Of a stretch of DNA of 64,000 bases, positions 24,444-33,398 are shown one piece after another. Both the position numbers and the translations under genes were made by a program. Under the pieces are notes generated by a model. The model saw only the letters and a list, made by a program, of their open reading frames with translations. It was not told the DNA's origin and did not search any database. The first letter of the stretch is position 1. Every line of letters starts with the position of its first letter. Source of the DNA: VBOC01 sp964512655 (GTDB taxonomy: Bacteria > Bacteroidota > Ignavibacteria > UBA10030 > SZUA-254); the NCBI GenBank assembly GCA_964512655.1, contig CAZEJT010000002.1, positions 124,001-188,000 of the forward strand, read 5' to 3'.

Positions 24444-26150
24444 TTACCGAAAACGCAGGAGAACTCCCTCAAGCGGCCATCGTGCTCTCACCTTGAGCGT
24501 ATCCTGATACACAGTGAATCGCTCAGAGGGGTGGTAGGGATACGGTGATCCGTATGTATATACTCCGTCGCTGTCAGCATCCCGAAAACCCGAAATGGTA
24601 TACTTCCCTTCTACAATCCGCTCGAGCAGAAACTCCCCCGGTGATTCGATCGTCGTTCGCACCGGCCGTGACTCTTTCGCTGAGATGTTCGTGGCTATGA
24701 GGTAGATTCTCCCGGCGCCCGAGGCCGAATCGTCCTCCACCCTTCCCTTGATGCTCGAGACCATTTTATCATCCACCGTCCTGAACTTCCTCGTCCACGG
24801 AGTGTCCGCCGAGGCATGCCCCGCGAAATCCCTGATCGAGTCCAGCTGCACCGAGAGAGTATAGGGCATCCCCATGACCAGAGGTGCAGACGGGATGAAG
24901 GCCGCTCTCGCTGAGCCCCACCACTTGAAGGATCCGTGAGTCTGCGCTCGTGAGCTGTCGCTCAGCCGAAACCCGTGCTCAACGCCCGTCCGTTCAACTG
25001 CCTCGCTGAAGGAGAGTCGGATGCTGTCTTCAATCGGGATATCCTTCGCCCCCTGCTGGATGCCTTCAAGGGTCATCACCGGTCTCGTGGTGTCCGCGGC
25101 GGCGGAACCCCCGAACAGTGCGCTCCCGGCCGCGCTATTGAGGGGATTGCCGTGATTGTCCTTCATCCCGGACAGAACGACACGATATGTTTTTGAGGGA
25201 TCCTGATCGTCAGTAAAGGCCTGCCCCTCGAGCGCGGGCTCAGATGTGAAAGAGAAATCGGCGACGCGCAGGGGCGCCCCGCTGAGTGTGTCGAGCACGG
25301 AGACATTTCCGCTGCGGATCCCGGTCGTATCCATGGCCTCGCTGAACCGCAGGCGAACATGCGACCGGTCCTGGGCGCGGGCGCTTGAGAGAAAGGGTCT
25401 CGTCGTGTCCTCCTTCGTCATCCTGAACTGCACTCCGGAGATTTTCATCTTCGCGCTGTCGAGTGTGAAGTCTCCGGGAGCCATGCCGAACTCGTCGGTC
25501 TGCCTGTCGTAGAGGAGGTTTCTGTATTCATCGCGCACCGCGATGAGCCGGTACCGCCCGGTCGCGAGGTTTGTCAGATTAAACGATCCGTCCTTCCCCG
25601 TTTGCGTCTCATAGTCGGGTGTCGTGTGCGAGGGATTGAGCGTGTCGCCGCTCGGGCCCATCAGGGTATAGGCGAAGATCATGATCCCAGAGGGGGCAGT
25701 ATCGAACACCCTCCCCGACACCCTCGCCGAGTCGATCGAGGGCCCCGTTGAAAACGGTAGCGCGAAGGCCTTTGCCATCTTGTTCTTTCTCGTGTCGGTC
25801 ACGTCAGTGCCGACAGTGAGGATGTAGGTTGTGTTCGGACGGAGCGAGTCAGAGAAGCGGAGTTCGACCTCCGTTCCGCTCCAATCCACGCTCATCTCTC
25901 CGACAGAGGGTGAGATGAAAAGTGAGCCAGCCACGCTCGCATGGTCAACGTACTTGGAGAACGCGAGAACGATTCTGCCTCTGTGTATGTTGAGCGATCC
26001 GGGAAGCGGCTCCGTGGCGATGATCTCGGGAGGAGTCGTATCGGGGGGACCGCCCGATGGCGCAATCTGGCCCGCGCAAAAAAAGGAGGTAGTGAGGACG
26101 AATGCCCAGCAGAGGGTCTGGAGCGCATTCCGGAGCGGAGAGGAGCTCAC
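24444..26150 (-). CDS. Ig-like (Big_5-type) domain lipoprotein
   Basis: 568 aa; its GTG start overlaps the mltG stop (GTGA). The start has a lipobox-like SFFCAG followed by PSGGPPDTTPPEI, a hallmark of Bacteroidota Ig-like lipoproteins. Big_5-type sandwiches are visible at ~35-135 (GRIVLAFSKYVDHASVAGSL, LRPNTTYILTVGTDVTD), ~255-345 and ~360-460. A carboxypeptidase-like strand domain lies at 145-215 (KDGSFNLTNLATGRYRLIAV), and the C-terminal piece repeats that fold (EFLLERIVEGKYTISGFRDA). It is probably a periplasmic or surface scaffold protein; coupling to mltG suggests an envelope role. A broken, diverged copy lies at 16940-17591. Confidence 0.85.
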   Translation of the reverse strand: MSSSPLRNALQTLCWAFVLTTSFFCAGQIAPSGGPPDTTPPEIIATEPLPGSLNIHRGRIVLAFSKYVDHASVAGSLFISPSVGEMSVDWSGTEVELRFSDSLRPNTTYILTVGTDVTDTRKNKMAKAFALPFSTGPSIDSARVSGRVFDTAPSGIMIFAYTLMGPSGDTLNPSHTTPDYETQTGKDGSFNLTNLATGRYRLIAVRDEYRNLLYDRQTDEFGMAPGDFTLDSAKMKISGVQFRMTKEDTTRPFLSSARAQDRSHVRLRFSEAMDTTGIRSGNVSVLDTLSGAPLRVADFSFTSEPALEGQAFTDDQDPSKTYRVVLSGMKDNHGNPLNSAAGSALFGGSAAADTTRPVMTLEGIQQGAKDIPIEDSIRLSFSEAVERTGVEHGFRLSDSSRAQTHGSFKWWGSARAAFIPSAPLVMGMPYTLSVQLDSIRDFAGHASADTPWTRKFRTVDDKMVSSIKGRVEDDSASGAGRIYLIATNISAKESRPVRTTIESPGEFLLERIVEGKYTISGFRDADSDGVYTYGSPYPYHPSERFTVYQDTLKVRARWPLEGVLLRFR

Positions 26151-27163
26151 CCCTGCTCCTTCGCCGCGTCCTGCTCTTCTCGGAATTTGTGGAACCTGCG
26201 GGCCGCTCTCTGGTGCTCCTTGTAGTTGCGCGTGAATGTGTGCCCTCCCTGCCCGTTCGCCACGAAGTAGAAGTACTTGTGTCTCACCGGGTACAAGGCC
26301 GCGTAGATGGAGGCCCGCGCAGGGTTGTTGATCGGTCCGGGAGGAAGCCCCGCGTGGCGGTACGTATTGTACGCCGACTCCCTGTACAGGTCACTGTACT
26401 TCAACCGGCGCGGGCCGTCCTCCAAGATATACTGGATTGTCGGGTCGGCTTCGAGCCGCATATTCCGGTCAAGCCGGTTTAGATAGACTCCCGCGATGAC
26501 CGCCCTTTCGGAATCGATCGACGTCTCCGCGTCTACGATGGAGGCCAGCGCGAGGAGCTCGTTGACTCCCCAACCCCTCGTCGCGAGCCGTGCCTTCAGC
26601 GTGTCGTTCAGGAACTTCCAGAATTCTCCGACTTCCTCCCTGATGAGGTCCCCTTCGTCCATCTGCCAGTAGAGCCGGTAGGTATCGGGCATCAGGTAGC
26701 CCTCCAGCGTCGGCGCCTGAATCCCGAGCGAGCGCGCGAAGGAGGAATCGTTCACGATGGAGATAAACTTCGCCGAATCGATCCCGAGCGCATGCGCAAA
26801 TATCCTCGCCTGGCGGGTCGCTTTGATTCCTTCGGGAATCGTGACCGTGATCGGCTCGATCGTGTTGCCGTGGCGGAGGTCTTCCAGCATTTCCTTATTC
26901 GACATTCCGCTCTTGAACCTGAACTTGCCGATCTGCATCCTCGTGGTCAGTCCCAGAATCCTTCCGGCAACATCGAAGAGGAGCCGGTTCCTGATGATCC
27001 CTGCCCGGTCGAGCGAATCGATGACCTGATGGAAATTTTCGCCTTTGGAAACCATGATGAACCTGTCGTTCTCGAATGTGTTTGGCGCCCAGAGGACTTC
27101 GTACGCCATAACGATTCCGGCGAGAAGGAGGAGATTGACAATCCGGAGAATCCAGATCTTCAT
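26147..27163 (-). CDS. mltG: Endolytic murein transglycosylase MltG (YceG-like)
   Basis: 338 aa from the ATG at 27163, which overlaps the upstream stop (ATGA); a longer frame to 27265 would lie inside the upstream gene. One TM helix (ILRIVNLLLLAGIVMAYEVL) is followed by a LysM-like part and the YceG domain: PTLEGYLMPDTYRLYWQM with the catalytic Glu, ASIVDAETSIDSERAVIAGV, YLNRLDRNMRLEADPTIQY and YNTYRHAGLPPGPINNP. MltG cuts nascent glycan strands at the inner membrane and so sets their length. It sits in an overlapping operon with a membrane protein before it and an Ig-like lipoprotein after it. Confidence 0.95.
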   Translation of the reverse strand: MKIWILRIVNLLLLAGIVMAYEVLWAPNTFENDRFIMVSKGENFHQVIDSLDRAGIIRNRLLFDVAGRILGLTTRMQIGKFRFKSGMSNKEMLEDLRHGNTIEPITVTIPEGIKATRQARIFAHALGIDSAKFISIVNDSSFARSLGIQAPTLEGYLMPDTYRLYWQMDEGDLIREEVGEFWKFLNDTLKARLATRGWGVNELLALASIVDAETSIDSERAVIAGVYLNRLDRNMRLEADPTIQYILEDGPRRLKYSDLYRESAYNTYRHAGLPPGPINNPARASIYAALYPVRHKYFYFVANGQGGHTFTRNYKEHQRAARRFHKFREEQDAAKEQG

Positions 27164-29166
27164 TGTCCGCTCTCCCGCAGGAGGCGCACGTACTCTTCCC
27201 TGTACATCGCTGCCCGCACGCTGTCGCGCCGCGCAGTCGTGTAGAGCTCCGCGAGCAATCCGCAACCCGGCGCGTACGACGGGTTCTCCTTCAACAGCTC
27301 CTCGAGCGACGCGATCGCGTCGTCGGCGTGGTTTGTCTTCGCGAGAACCTCGGCGAGCGATGTGCGGGCATCCCAGTACTGGGGATGGAGTCGGACGGCT
27401 TCCTTCAGCTCCTCTCCCGCCCGGTCAACCTGCCCGGTAGCCAGAAGCGATCTACCCAGCACGTAGTGGGTTTTCGACGACCGCGGATCGATCATGAGCG
27501 ATCGCTCCAACAGCGGGACTGCGTCGCGCGGATTTCCCCCTGCGAGATAATAGAGCGCCGCCTGAGTCAGGTCGCCCGCAGACCGGGGGGTAATGTGCGT
27601 CCGGGCCGGATCGAATTGAAACACCTCCATGACCTCCGGTTGGGACTTATCTGTCGCGAACAGGGAGTTCTGGTTTACAACTTCGAACCAATTGCGAAAG
27701 AGCGCGAGGTGAGTGGCTCCCCTCTTGATCAGATAGCGGTCCAGCTTATCGAGGCTTCCAATGTTCTCGATCATCTCCGGCGAGACGAGCCCGACCATGT
27801 CGACAATCTTCATCCCTGAGTAATACGCGATCGCTCCGACGTCGTGCGTGCCGATGACGCTCCCGGCGGGAAGATGATCATGAATCCATATCGCGGTTCT
27901 CACCTGTCTGTCTGAGATGTATCTGCAGTCTTCCGCATACGTGTCTTTCATCTGCCACGACGCAACTGTGAACTGGAGGCCGAATACTGCCGCGGCTGCG
28001 CCTGCAGCAGCAATCTCGACCTTACTTCGGGGCAGATTTCGGAAAAGTTTTGTCACCCCGCGGATGATCGTCTCCGCCCCGCGCAGACCCAAAAGGATGA
28101 TAAAGGGGAGAATCGGCATAAGATATCTCCCTTCCTGGTACAGGTAGGGGAGCTCCTTCCAATAGGCAAGAAAGAGCGCCGCGGGCCAGAGCACTGCGAC
28201 GAGGAGCTCCTCTCTGCGCCTTCTGATGAGAGACCAGAGAACTGAAAGGACTCCGGCGCATGCGAAGAACCAGAGAATAGAGAGATGGCCGCCGGTCAGA
28301 TAGGTGAACACCTGGCCGGGAAAGTCGCCACGCCCGAGGGAATAGTATTTGACTTTGGCCGCGAGCGTGTTCGGAAACACGGAGCCCGAGAGCCGGAGAT
28401 TGAACGCGGCGTAGGCCGCGAAGAGGCAAAACGCGATGATCCCCGCACGGCCGAGCCATCGAACGCCCGGATTTCCCCCCGGGGCAGGTTTGCCGCTGGA
28501 AAGAGCGTGCGTGATTACAGCTTGCCGATAGGCGGTTTCAGCCGCAAGGATCCCGAGGAACAGGAGCGCCTCCGGCCTGATCCAGACCGCAAGCCCCCCT
28601 GAAATCCCCAGAGCGACCGGCCTCCACTCCTGGTAGAAGTATGTGACTGTGAGGATCGCGAAAATGAACAGCGTTGTCTCCATCCCTGAGAGCGCCGCCC
28701 ATTCGAGGCGCGGCTCCATCAGAAGAAGGAGCGCCGCCGCGGCCGCCCAGGCATTTCCGCTAAGAGTTCTCTGCGCAATTTTGTACAGGACGAATGCCGA
28801 GAGGAGAAGGAATCCGATGCCGAGAATGTAGCTCAGGAGGAATTCGTCCCGGGTGAATAGAAATCCTCCGGCAAGGATCAGCGTATAGAGCGGAGAGGTC
28901 GACCCCGATGTCACCATCTCGTTCTTGTAATACGAGAACGAGCCGAAGTCGAGGAGATTGCGGGCGAACTGGAGATGGATCCACGGATCGTCGAGCGGGA
29001 ATCCGGGCTGGCCGTTCGTACGAGAAGAGTACCAAGCCGCGAAGCCGCACATCGCCGCGCCGCCAAGAATAATCAAGGGCATCAGCAACCCCGCGAAACG
29101 GCCCGTCCTGGCCTTCACCTGCGGAGAAGGAGTCGGCTTCGTATCAGGCTTTACAGTCGCCCCCAC
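27160..29166 (-). CDS. GT-C-type polytopic membrane protein with C-terminal TPR repeats
   Basis: 668 aa. About 10-12 TM helices cover residues ~25-400. The first loop contains GFPLDDPWIHLQFARNLL, an Asp-Asp motif in the position expected for GT-C lipid-linked sugar transferases (ArnT/PMT-like). A soluble region follows (GTHDVGAIAYYSGMKIVDMV) and then three TPR-like repeats (AALYYLAGGNPRDAVPLLER, THYVLGRSLLATGQVDRAGE, DARTSLAEVLAKTNHADDAI). It probably moves a sugar onto an envelope substrate, but no donor can be named. It begins 12 bases after tsaD and overlaps mltG, so it is one transcript with them. Confidence 0.78.
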   Translation of the reverse strand: MGATVKPDTKPTPSPQVKARTGRFAGLLMPLIILGGAAMCGFAAWYSSRTNGQPGFPLDDPWIHLQFARNLLDFGSFSYYKNEMVTSGSTSPLYTLILAGGFLFTRDEFLLSYILGIGFLLLSAFVLYKIAQRTLSGNAWAAAAALLLLMEPRLEWAALSGMETTLFIFAILTVTYFYQEWRPVALGISGGLAVWIRPEALLFLGILAAETAYRQAVITHALSSGKPAPGGNPGVRWLGRAGIIAFCLFAAYAAFNLRLSGSVFPNTLAAKVKYYSLGRGDFPGQVFTYLTGGHLSILWFFACAGVLSVLWSLIRRRREELLVAVLWPAALFLAYWKELPYLYQEGRYLMPILPFIILLGLRGAETIIRGVTKLFRNLPRSKVEIAAAGAAAAVFGLQFTVASWQMKDTYAEDCRYISDRQVRTAIWIHDHLPAGSVIGTHDVGAIAYYSGMKIVDMVGLVSPEMIENIGSLDKLDRYLIKRGATHLALFRNWFEVVNQNSLFATDKSQPEVMEVFQFDPARTHITPRSAGDLTQAALYYLAGGNPRDAVPLLERSLMIDPRSSKTHYVLGRSLLATGQVDRAGEELKEAVRLHPQYWDARTSLAEVLAKTNHADDAIASLEELLKENPSYAPGCGLLAELYTTARRDSVRAAMYREEYVRLLRESGQ

Positions 29167-29178
29167 CGTCGCGGGTAA

Positions 29179-30240
29179 TCAGAGTGAGAGATTCGGGATC
29201 GCATTCAGGTCGAAGCCCGACGTCATCCCCCTCTTGAATCTCAATGTCCCCGCCGCGGCGATCATGGCGGCGTTGTCAGTGCAGTACTTCAATGCGGGTA
29301 TAAAGATCTTGAACCCCTTCGCTCTCGCGGTGGAGTCCATCCGCCGCCTCAATTCGGAGTTGGCCGATACGCCTCCCGCGATGGCGACGTGTGAAACCCC
29401 CGTGGCTCTGACGGCGCGAAGGAGCTTCTCAACGAGGACCTCCACAACCGCACTCTGAAAACTGGCACAAATATCGGAGAGGTGAGTACGGATGTGCTCG
29501 GGGAGGGAATGGGGCGTACCCGTTCCTTCCGATCCCCCGTCGACCGCGCCCTCGAGCGGATACCGGTAGCCGTTGTCCCGCAGCCAGTAGAGGACGGCTG
29601 TCTTCACGCCGCTGAAACTGAATTCAAGGCTTGTGTTTCCCAGGAGAGAGCGCGGGAGGCCCATGAAATCCGGCCTCCCGTTTTGCGCCAGCCGGTCCAC
29701 CAGAGGCCCCCCCGGAAATCCGAGCCCAAGCATCTTGGCAACTTTGTCATAGGCCTCCCCCGCCGCGTCATCCAGGGTCTCCCCCAAAAGCTCATGCTCC
29801 AGGGGTGATGTGATCAGCACGAGCTGTGTGTGGCCCCCTGAAACGATCAGGCAGAGGAAGGGGTATTCGGGATTCGGATCTTCCAAAAAATTCGAATAGA
29901 TATGCCCCTCCATGTGGTTGACCCCCACAAGCGGGATCCCCAGCCCATATGCCAAGGCCTTCGAAAAATTGAGGCCGACAAGGAGGGCGCCCATCAGTCC
30001 GGGACCATAGGTGACCGCCACGGCGTCGAGTGAGTCCATCGAAACGCCCGAGACGCGGAGAGCCTCTTCCACCACGGGGACGATTAATTGTTGGTGGGCG
30101 CGGGAAGCGAGCTCAGGGACGACTCCTCCGTACTCGCGGTGAACGAGCTGGGAGGAGATGACGTTCGATCTGACCTCCCCGTCGCTGAGAACGGCTGCGG
30201 ACGTCTCATCGCATGAAGTTTCGATCCCGAGAATGTTCAT
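29179..30240 (-). CDS. tsaD: tRNA N6-adenosine threonylcarbamoyltransferase TsaD
   Basis: 353 aa, the normal length. It starts MNILGIETSCDETSAAVL. The Fe-binding His pair is His109 and His113 in GVNHMEGHIYSN; ATP-binding segments include VSGGHTQLVLI and VAIAGGVSANSELRRRM, and DNAAMIAAAG is near the end. TsaD transfers threonylcarbamoyl to A37 of tRNAs reading ANN codons, together with TsaB and TsaE, which are not in this window. It heads the minus-strand operon ending in the Ig-like lipoprotein and is divergent from the ABC exporter genes, with about 120 bases between for both promoters. Confidence 0.97.
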   Translation of the reverse strand: MNILGIETSCDETSAAVLSDGEVRSNVISSQLVHREYGGVVPELASRAHQQLIVPVVEEALRVSGVSMDSLDAVAVTYGPGLMGALLVGLNFSKALAYGLGIPLVGVNHMEGHIYSNFLEDPNPEYPFLCLIVSGGHTQLVLITSPLEHELLGETLDDAAGEAYDKVAKMLGLGFPGGPLVDRLAQNGRPDFMGLPRSLLGNTSLEFSFSGVKTAVLYWLRDNGYRYPLEGAVDGGSEGTGTPHSLPEHIRTHLSDICASFQSAVVEVLVEKLLRAVRATGVSHVAIAGGVSANSELRRRMDSTARAKGFKIFIPALKYCTDNAAMIAAAGTLRFKRGMTSGFDLNAIPNLSL

Positions 30241-30361
30241 TGCTCGTTCAAATAAGCAAAACTTCGACTGAAATTCAACCCTTCATACTTGCTATCCTTT
30301 GCGGATTTCTCTATCTTGCCCTCTCCGCTCAGTCAAATTCCATCTCCATCAATCCGGTGTC

Positions 30362-31543
30362 GTGGCGGTAGCAGAACAGGAAGACCTGTCAAGGCTTACA
30401 ATCAGGCACGAATCCCAAAGGGAGACGCGCTCGAAGTCGGGCCTGCTCCTCTATATAATAGCCGCGCTCTTCCTGGGAGCGGTCGTGGTCATATTCATAC
30501 GGACTTCGCTCGGGACCGCCGTGGAGGTCGATCTTGCAACCGTTTCATTCGTTTCCCCGTCACAATCAAATGAGATTCTCGCCGCCAGCGGATATGTGGT
30601 GGCCCAGCAAAAGGCTTCCATCGCCTCGAAAGCCACGGGCCGCATCGTCTACCTCGGGTACCGTGAAGGCGACAGGGTGAAAAAGGGGGACATCATCGCC
30701 CGGATAGAAAGTGCTGACATGGAGGCGGCCCTCGCCCAGTCGAAGGCCGATCTGGATCTTGCCAGGGCCGATCGCGAGGATGCCGACCGGTCGCTTGCGA
30801 GGTCTAAGACGCTCCTTGCAGGCGGGCTCATCTCTCAGGCGGAATACGATGCGGCAAAAGCGCGCTCCGATCGGGTCGTCGCAACTATCCAGTTGAAAGA
30901 AGCCGCTGTGACCGCGGCGCAGGTCCAGCTTGAAAACACAAGGATACGCGCCCCCTTCGACGGCACGATTCTCACGAAGAACGCCGATGTGGGAGAGGTC
31001 GTGGCGCCATTTGCCGCGGGGGCAAGCTCCAGGGTGGCCGTGGTGACGCTGGCCGATATGTCTTCCCTTGAGGTTGAAGCGGACGTCTCGGAATCAAATA
31101 TTGAGCGGATCGGCTCCGATCAGCCGTGCGAGATCACTCTCGACGCGTATCCGGACAAGCGATACAAGGCGGTCGTGCATAAGATCGTCCCGACGGCAGA
31201 CCGCGCGAAGGCGACTGTGCTCACCAAGATCCGGTTCCTCGAGCGCGACAATCGGGTGCTCCCCGAGATGAGCGCGAAGGTCCACTTCCTCGGCAAAGGC
31301 ACATCAGACACCGTTTCGTCGAAACCGCGCCTCGCGGTCGATACCGCAGCCATCAGGACGCGGGAGGGGAAACGCGTGGCCTTCGTATTTCGAAACGACG
31401 CGGTTTCACTAAGCGAGGTCTCACTCGGCGCGCCGTTCGGCCGGCTGGTGGAAGTGATCGGGGGGCTTGCCGCGGGCGACCGGGTGGTTCTGAATCCTCC
31501 GCCGGACCTGCAGTCGGGAAGCAAAGTCAAAGTCAAAGAATAA
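30362..31543 (+). CDS. Periplasmic adaptor of an ABC exporter (MacA/HlyD-type)
   Basis: 393 aa from GTG 30362; upstream TTG in the same frame at 30299 would add residues without similarity. An anchor helix (LLLYIIAALFLGAVVVIFI) precedes the lipoyl halves IASKATGRIVYLGYREGDRV and NTRIRAPFDGTILTKNADVG, separated by a coiled-coil hairpin (residues ~115-180). The barrel domain follows (SSLEVEADVSESNIERIGSD). The next three genes encode one ATPase and two permeases, so this is the adaptor of a MacAB/DevBCA-like complex spanning the periplasm. Substrate unknown. Confidence 0.9.
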   Translation: MAVAEQEDLSRLTIRHESQRETRSKSGLLLYIIAALFLGAVVVIFIRTSLGTAVEVDLATVSFVSPSQSNEILAASGYVVAQQKASIASKATGRIVYLGYREGDRVKKGDIIARIESADMEAALAQSKADLDLARADREDADRSLARSKTLLAGGLISQAEYDAAKARSDRVVATIQLKEAAVTAAQVQLENTRIRAPFDGTILTKNADVGEVVAPFAAGASSRVAVVTLADMSSLEVEADVSESNIERIGSDQPCEITLDAYPDKRYKAVVHKIVPTADRAKATVLTKIRFLERDNRVLPEMSAKVHFLGKGTSDTVSSKPRLAVDTAAIRTREGKRVAFVFRNDAVSLSEVSLGAPFGRLVEVIGGLAAGDRVVLNPPPDLQSGSKVKVKE

Positions 31544-31564
31544 CTCATTCCGCAATAAACCGTC

Positions 31565-32233
31565 ATGGCACTCGTTTCAGTTCAAAACGTCTCGAAATCA
31601 TACTGGCGCGATTCCTATGAGATTCCGGTGCTTCGGGACATCTCGTTCGATATCCCCGAAGGGGAGTTCCTCGGACTCATGGGTCCCTCCGGCTCGGGGA
31701 AGACGACGCTCCTCAATCTCATCGCAGGCATCGACAAACCCTCCTCGGGGCAGATCGACATTTCGGGAACGGACATCGGAAAGCTGGGCGAATCCGCTCT
31801 CGCGGCGTGGCGTGCCCGGCATGTCGGGTTCATCTTTCAGTTCTATAATCTTCTCCCGGTCCTCACGGCTTATGAGAATGTGGAGCTTCCCCTTCTCCTC
31901 TCAAAGCTCTCCAAAAAGGAACGAAGGGAGCATGTGGAGTTTGCGTTGAAAATCGTCGGGCTCGAAGAGAGGATGGATCACTACCCGAAGCAGCTCTCCG
32001 GGGGGCAGGAGCAGCGCGTGGCGATCGCCCGCGCAATCGTGACCGACCCGACTCTCCTCGTGGCCGACGAGCCGACCGGCGACCTCGATAAGTCATCCGC
32101 CGAAGAGATCCTTCTTCTCCTCGACCGGCTGAACTCGGAGTTCAAGAAAACGATTGTCATGGTCACGCACGATCCGAGGGCGGCCGAGCGGGCTCACAAG
32201 GTGAGGCATCTGGAAAAAGGAGAGTTGTCGTAG
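31565..32233 (+). CDS. ABC transporter ATPase (LolD/MacB-type)
   Basis: 222 aa. Walker A GPSGSGKTT near residue 40, Q-loop FIFQFYNLLPVLTAYENV, signature LSGGQEQRVAIARA, Walker B TLLVADEPTGDLD and a switch His in MVTHD. The short length and TAYENVELPLLL segment match LolD/MacB-type ATPases that drive FtsX-like permeases. Its stop shares one base with the start of the first permease. It is the only ATPase of this class in the window and might also serve the ATPase-less permease pair at 55023-57503; this is speculation. Confidence 0.95.
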   Translation: MALVSVQNVSKSYWRDSYEIPVLRDISFDIPEGEFLGLMGPSGSGKTTLLNLIAGIDKPSSGQIDISGTDIGKLGESALAAWRARHVGFIFQFYNLLPVLTAYENVELPLLLSKLSKKERREHVEFALKIVGLEERMDHYPKQLSGGQEQRVAIARAIVTDPTLLVADEPTGDLDKSSAEEILLLLDRLNSEFKKTIVMVTHDPRAAERAHKVRHLEKGELS

Positions 32234-33393
32234 TGTACATCTTCAGGCTCATACTCAGGAATACGCTTCGTCACAAACTCCGGACCGCGCTCACCATTGC
32301 GGGGCTCGCGATCGCGGCGCTTGCCTTCGGCACGCTGAGGACCATCATTACCTCCTGGAATTCGGGTGTCGAATCGTCGCAGGCAAACCGCATGATAACG
32401 GTGCATAAGGTCTCGTTCATTTTTCCTCTTCCGCTCGCGTACCTGGACCAGATTACGAAAATCCCGGGGGTGAAACGGGTATCGTATGCAAACTGGTTTC
32501 AGGGCACATACATCGACCAGAATCAGTTCTTCCCGCGGCTTGCCGTGGATCCGGAGACAATCTGGGATGTCACGCCGGAGTTTATCGTCTCCGACTCCGT
32601 CAAGGAGGCGCTGAAGCGGCAGCGGAACGGCTGCGTCATCGGCGTCAAGATCGCCCGTGATTACAAGCTGAAGGTCGGAGACCTGATGACCATCGAGGGT
32701 GATATTTATCCGGGCAAATGGCAGATGCAAATCGTCGGGACCTACCACGGAAGGGATAAAACAGCCGATGAGACCCAGATGTTGTTCAATTGGCATTACC
32801 TCGATGAACAGTTGAAGGTAAATGAACCGGGCCGCGATGGACACGTCGGATGGTACATCCTTCAGATCGATAATCCGAACGACCGCGCGCGGATCTCCTC
32901 GTCCGTCGACGACCTCTTCGCGAATTCCCCCGCCGAAACGAAGACGCAGACGGAGAAGGAGTTCCAGCAGAGCTTCGTATCGATGTCGGGCGCGATCCTG
33001 AGCGCCATCAACGTCGTCTCATTCGTGATCATTGGCATCATCCTTCTTGTCCTGTCGAATACCATGGCCATGACCGCGCGCGAAAGGATCCGCGAGTACG
33101 CCGTCATGCGGACGCTCGGGTTTTCGGCGCGCAACCTTGTCTCGCTCATCGCGGGCGAGTCGATGCTCCTCTCCCTTGCGGGGGGCCTGATCGGCCTCGC
33201 GATTACATTTCCCATCTGCGCCGGGATTCAGAGCGTGGCTCCGACGGGGATGTTCCCCGTGTTCAACGTCGAGCCCGTGACCGTTGTTCTTGCGTTCTTA
33301 TCAGCCGTAGCGGCGGGATTTGTCGCGGCGGCGCTCCCCATACGGCGCGCCTCACGCATGAAGATTGTCGACGGCCTGAGACAAACCGTCTAA
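32233..33393 (+). CDS. FtsX/MacB-type ABC permease 1
   Basis: 386 aa; GTG start overlaps the ATPase stop by one base. TM1 near residues 15-35 (LTIAGLAIAALAFGTLRTII), a MacB-type periplasmic domain (residues ~45-240), then three TM helices at the C-terminus (VVSFVIIGIILLVLSNTMAM, LLSLAGGLIGLAITFPICAG, LAFLSAVAAGFVAAALPIRR). The coupling segment ERIREYAVMRTLGFSARNL is the usual FtsX contact with the ATPase. It forms a heterodimer with the next gene, inferred from the 5-base spacing. Confidence 0.9.
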   Translation: MYIFRLILRNTLRHKLRTALTIAGLAIAALAFGTLRTIITSWNSGVESSQANRMITVHKVSFIFPLPLAYLDQITKIPGVKRVSYANWFQGTYIDQNQFFPRLAVDPETIWDVTPEFIVSDSVKEALKRQRNGCVIGVKIARDYKLKVGDLMTIEGDIYPGKWQMQIVGTYHGRDKTADETQMLFNWHYLDEQLKVNEPGRDGHVGWYILQIDNPNDRARISSSVDDLFANSPAETKTQTEKEFQQSFVSMSGAILSAINVVSFVIIGIILLVLSNTMAMTARERIREYAVMRTLGFSARNLVSLIAGESMLLSLAGGLIGLAITFPICAGIQSVAPTGMFPVFNVEPVTVVLAFLSAVAAGFVAAALPIRRASRMKIVDGLRQTV

Positions 33394-33398
33394 CGCAG

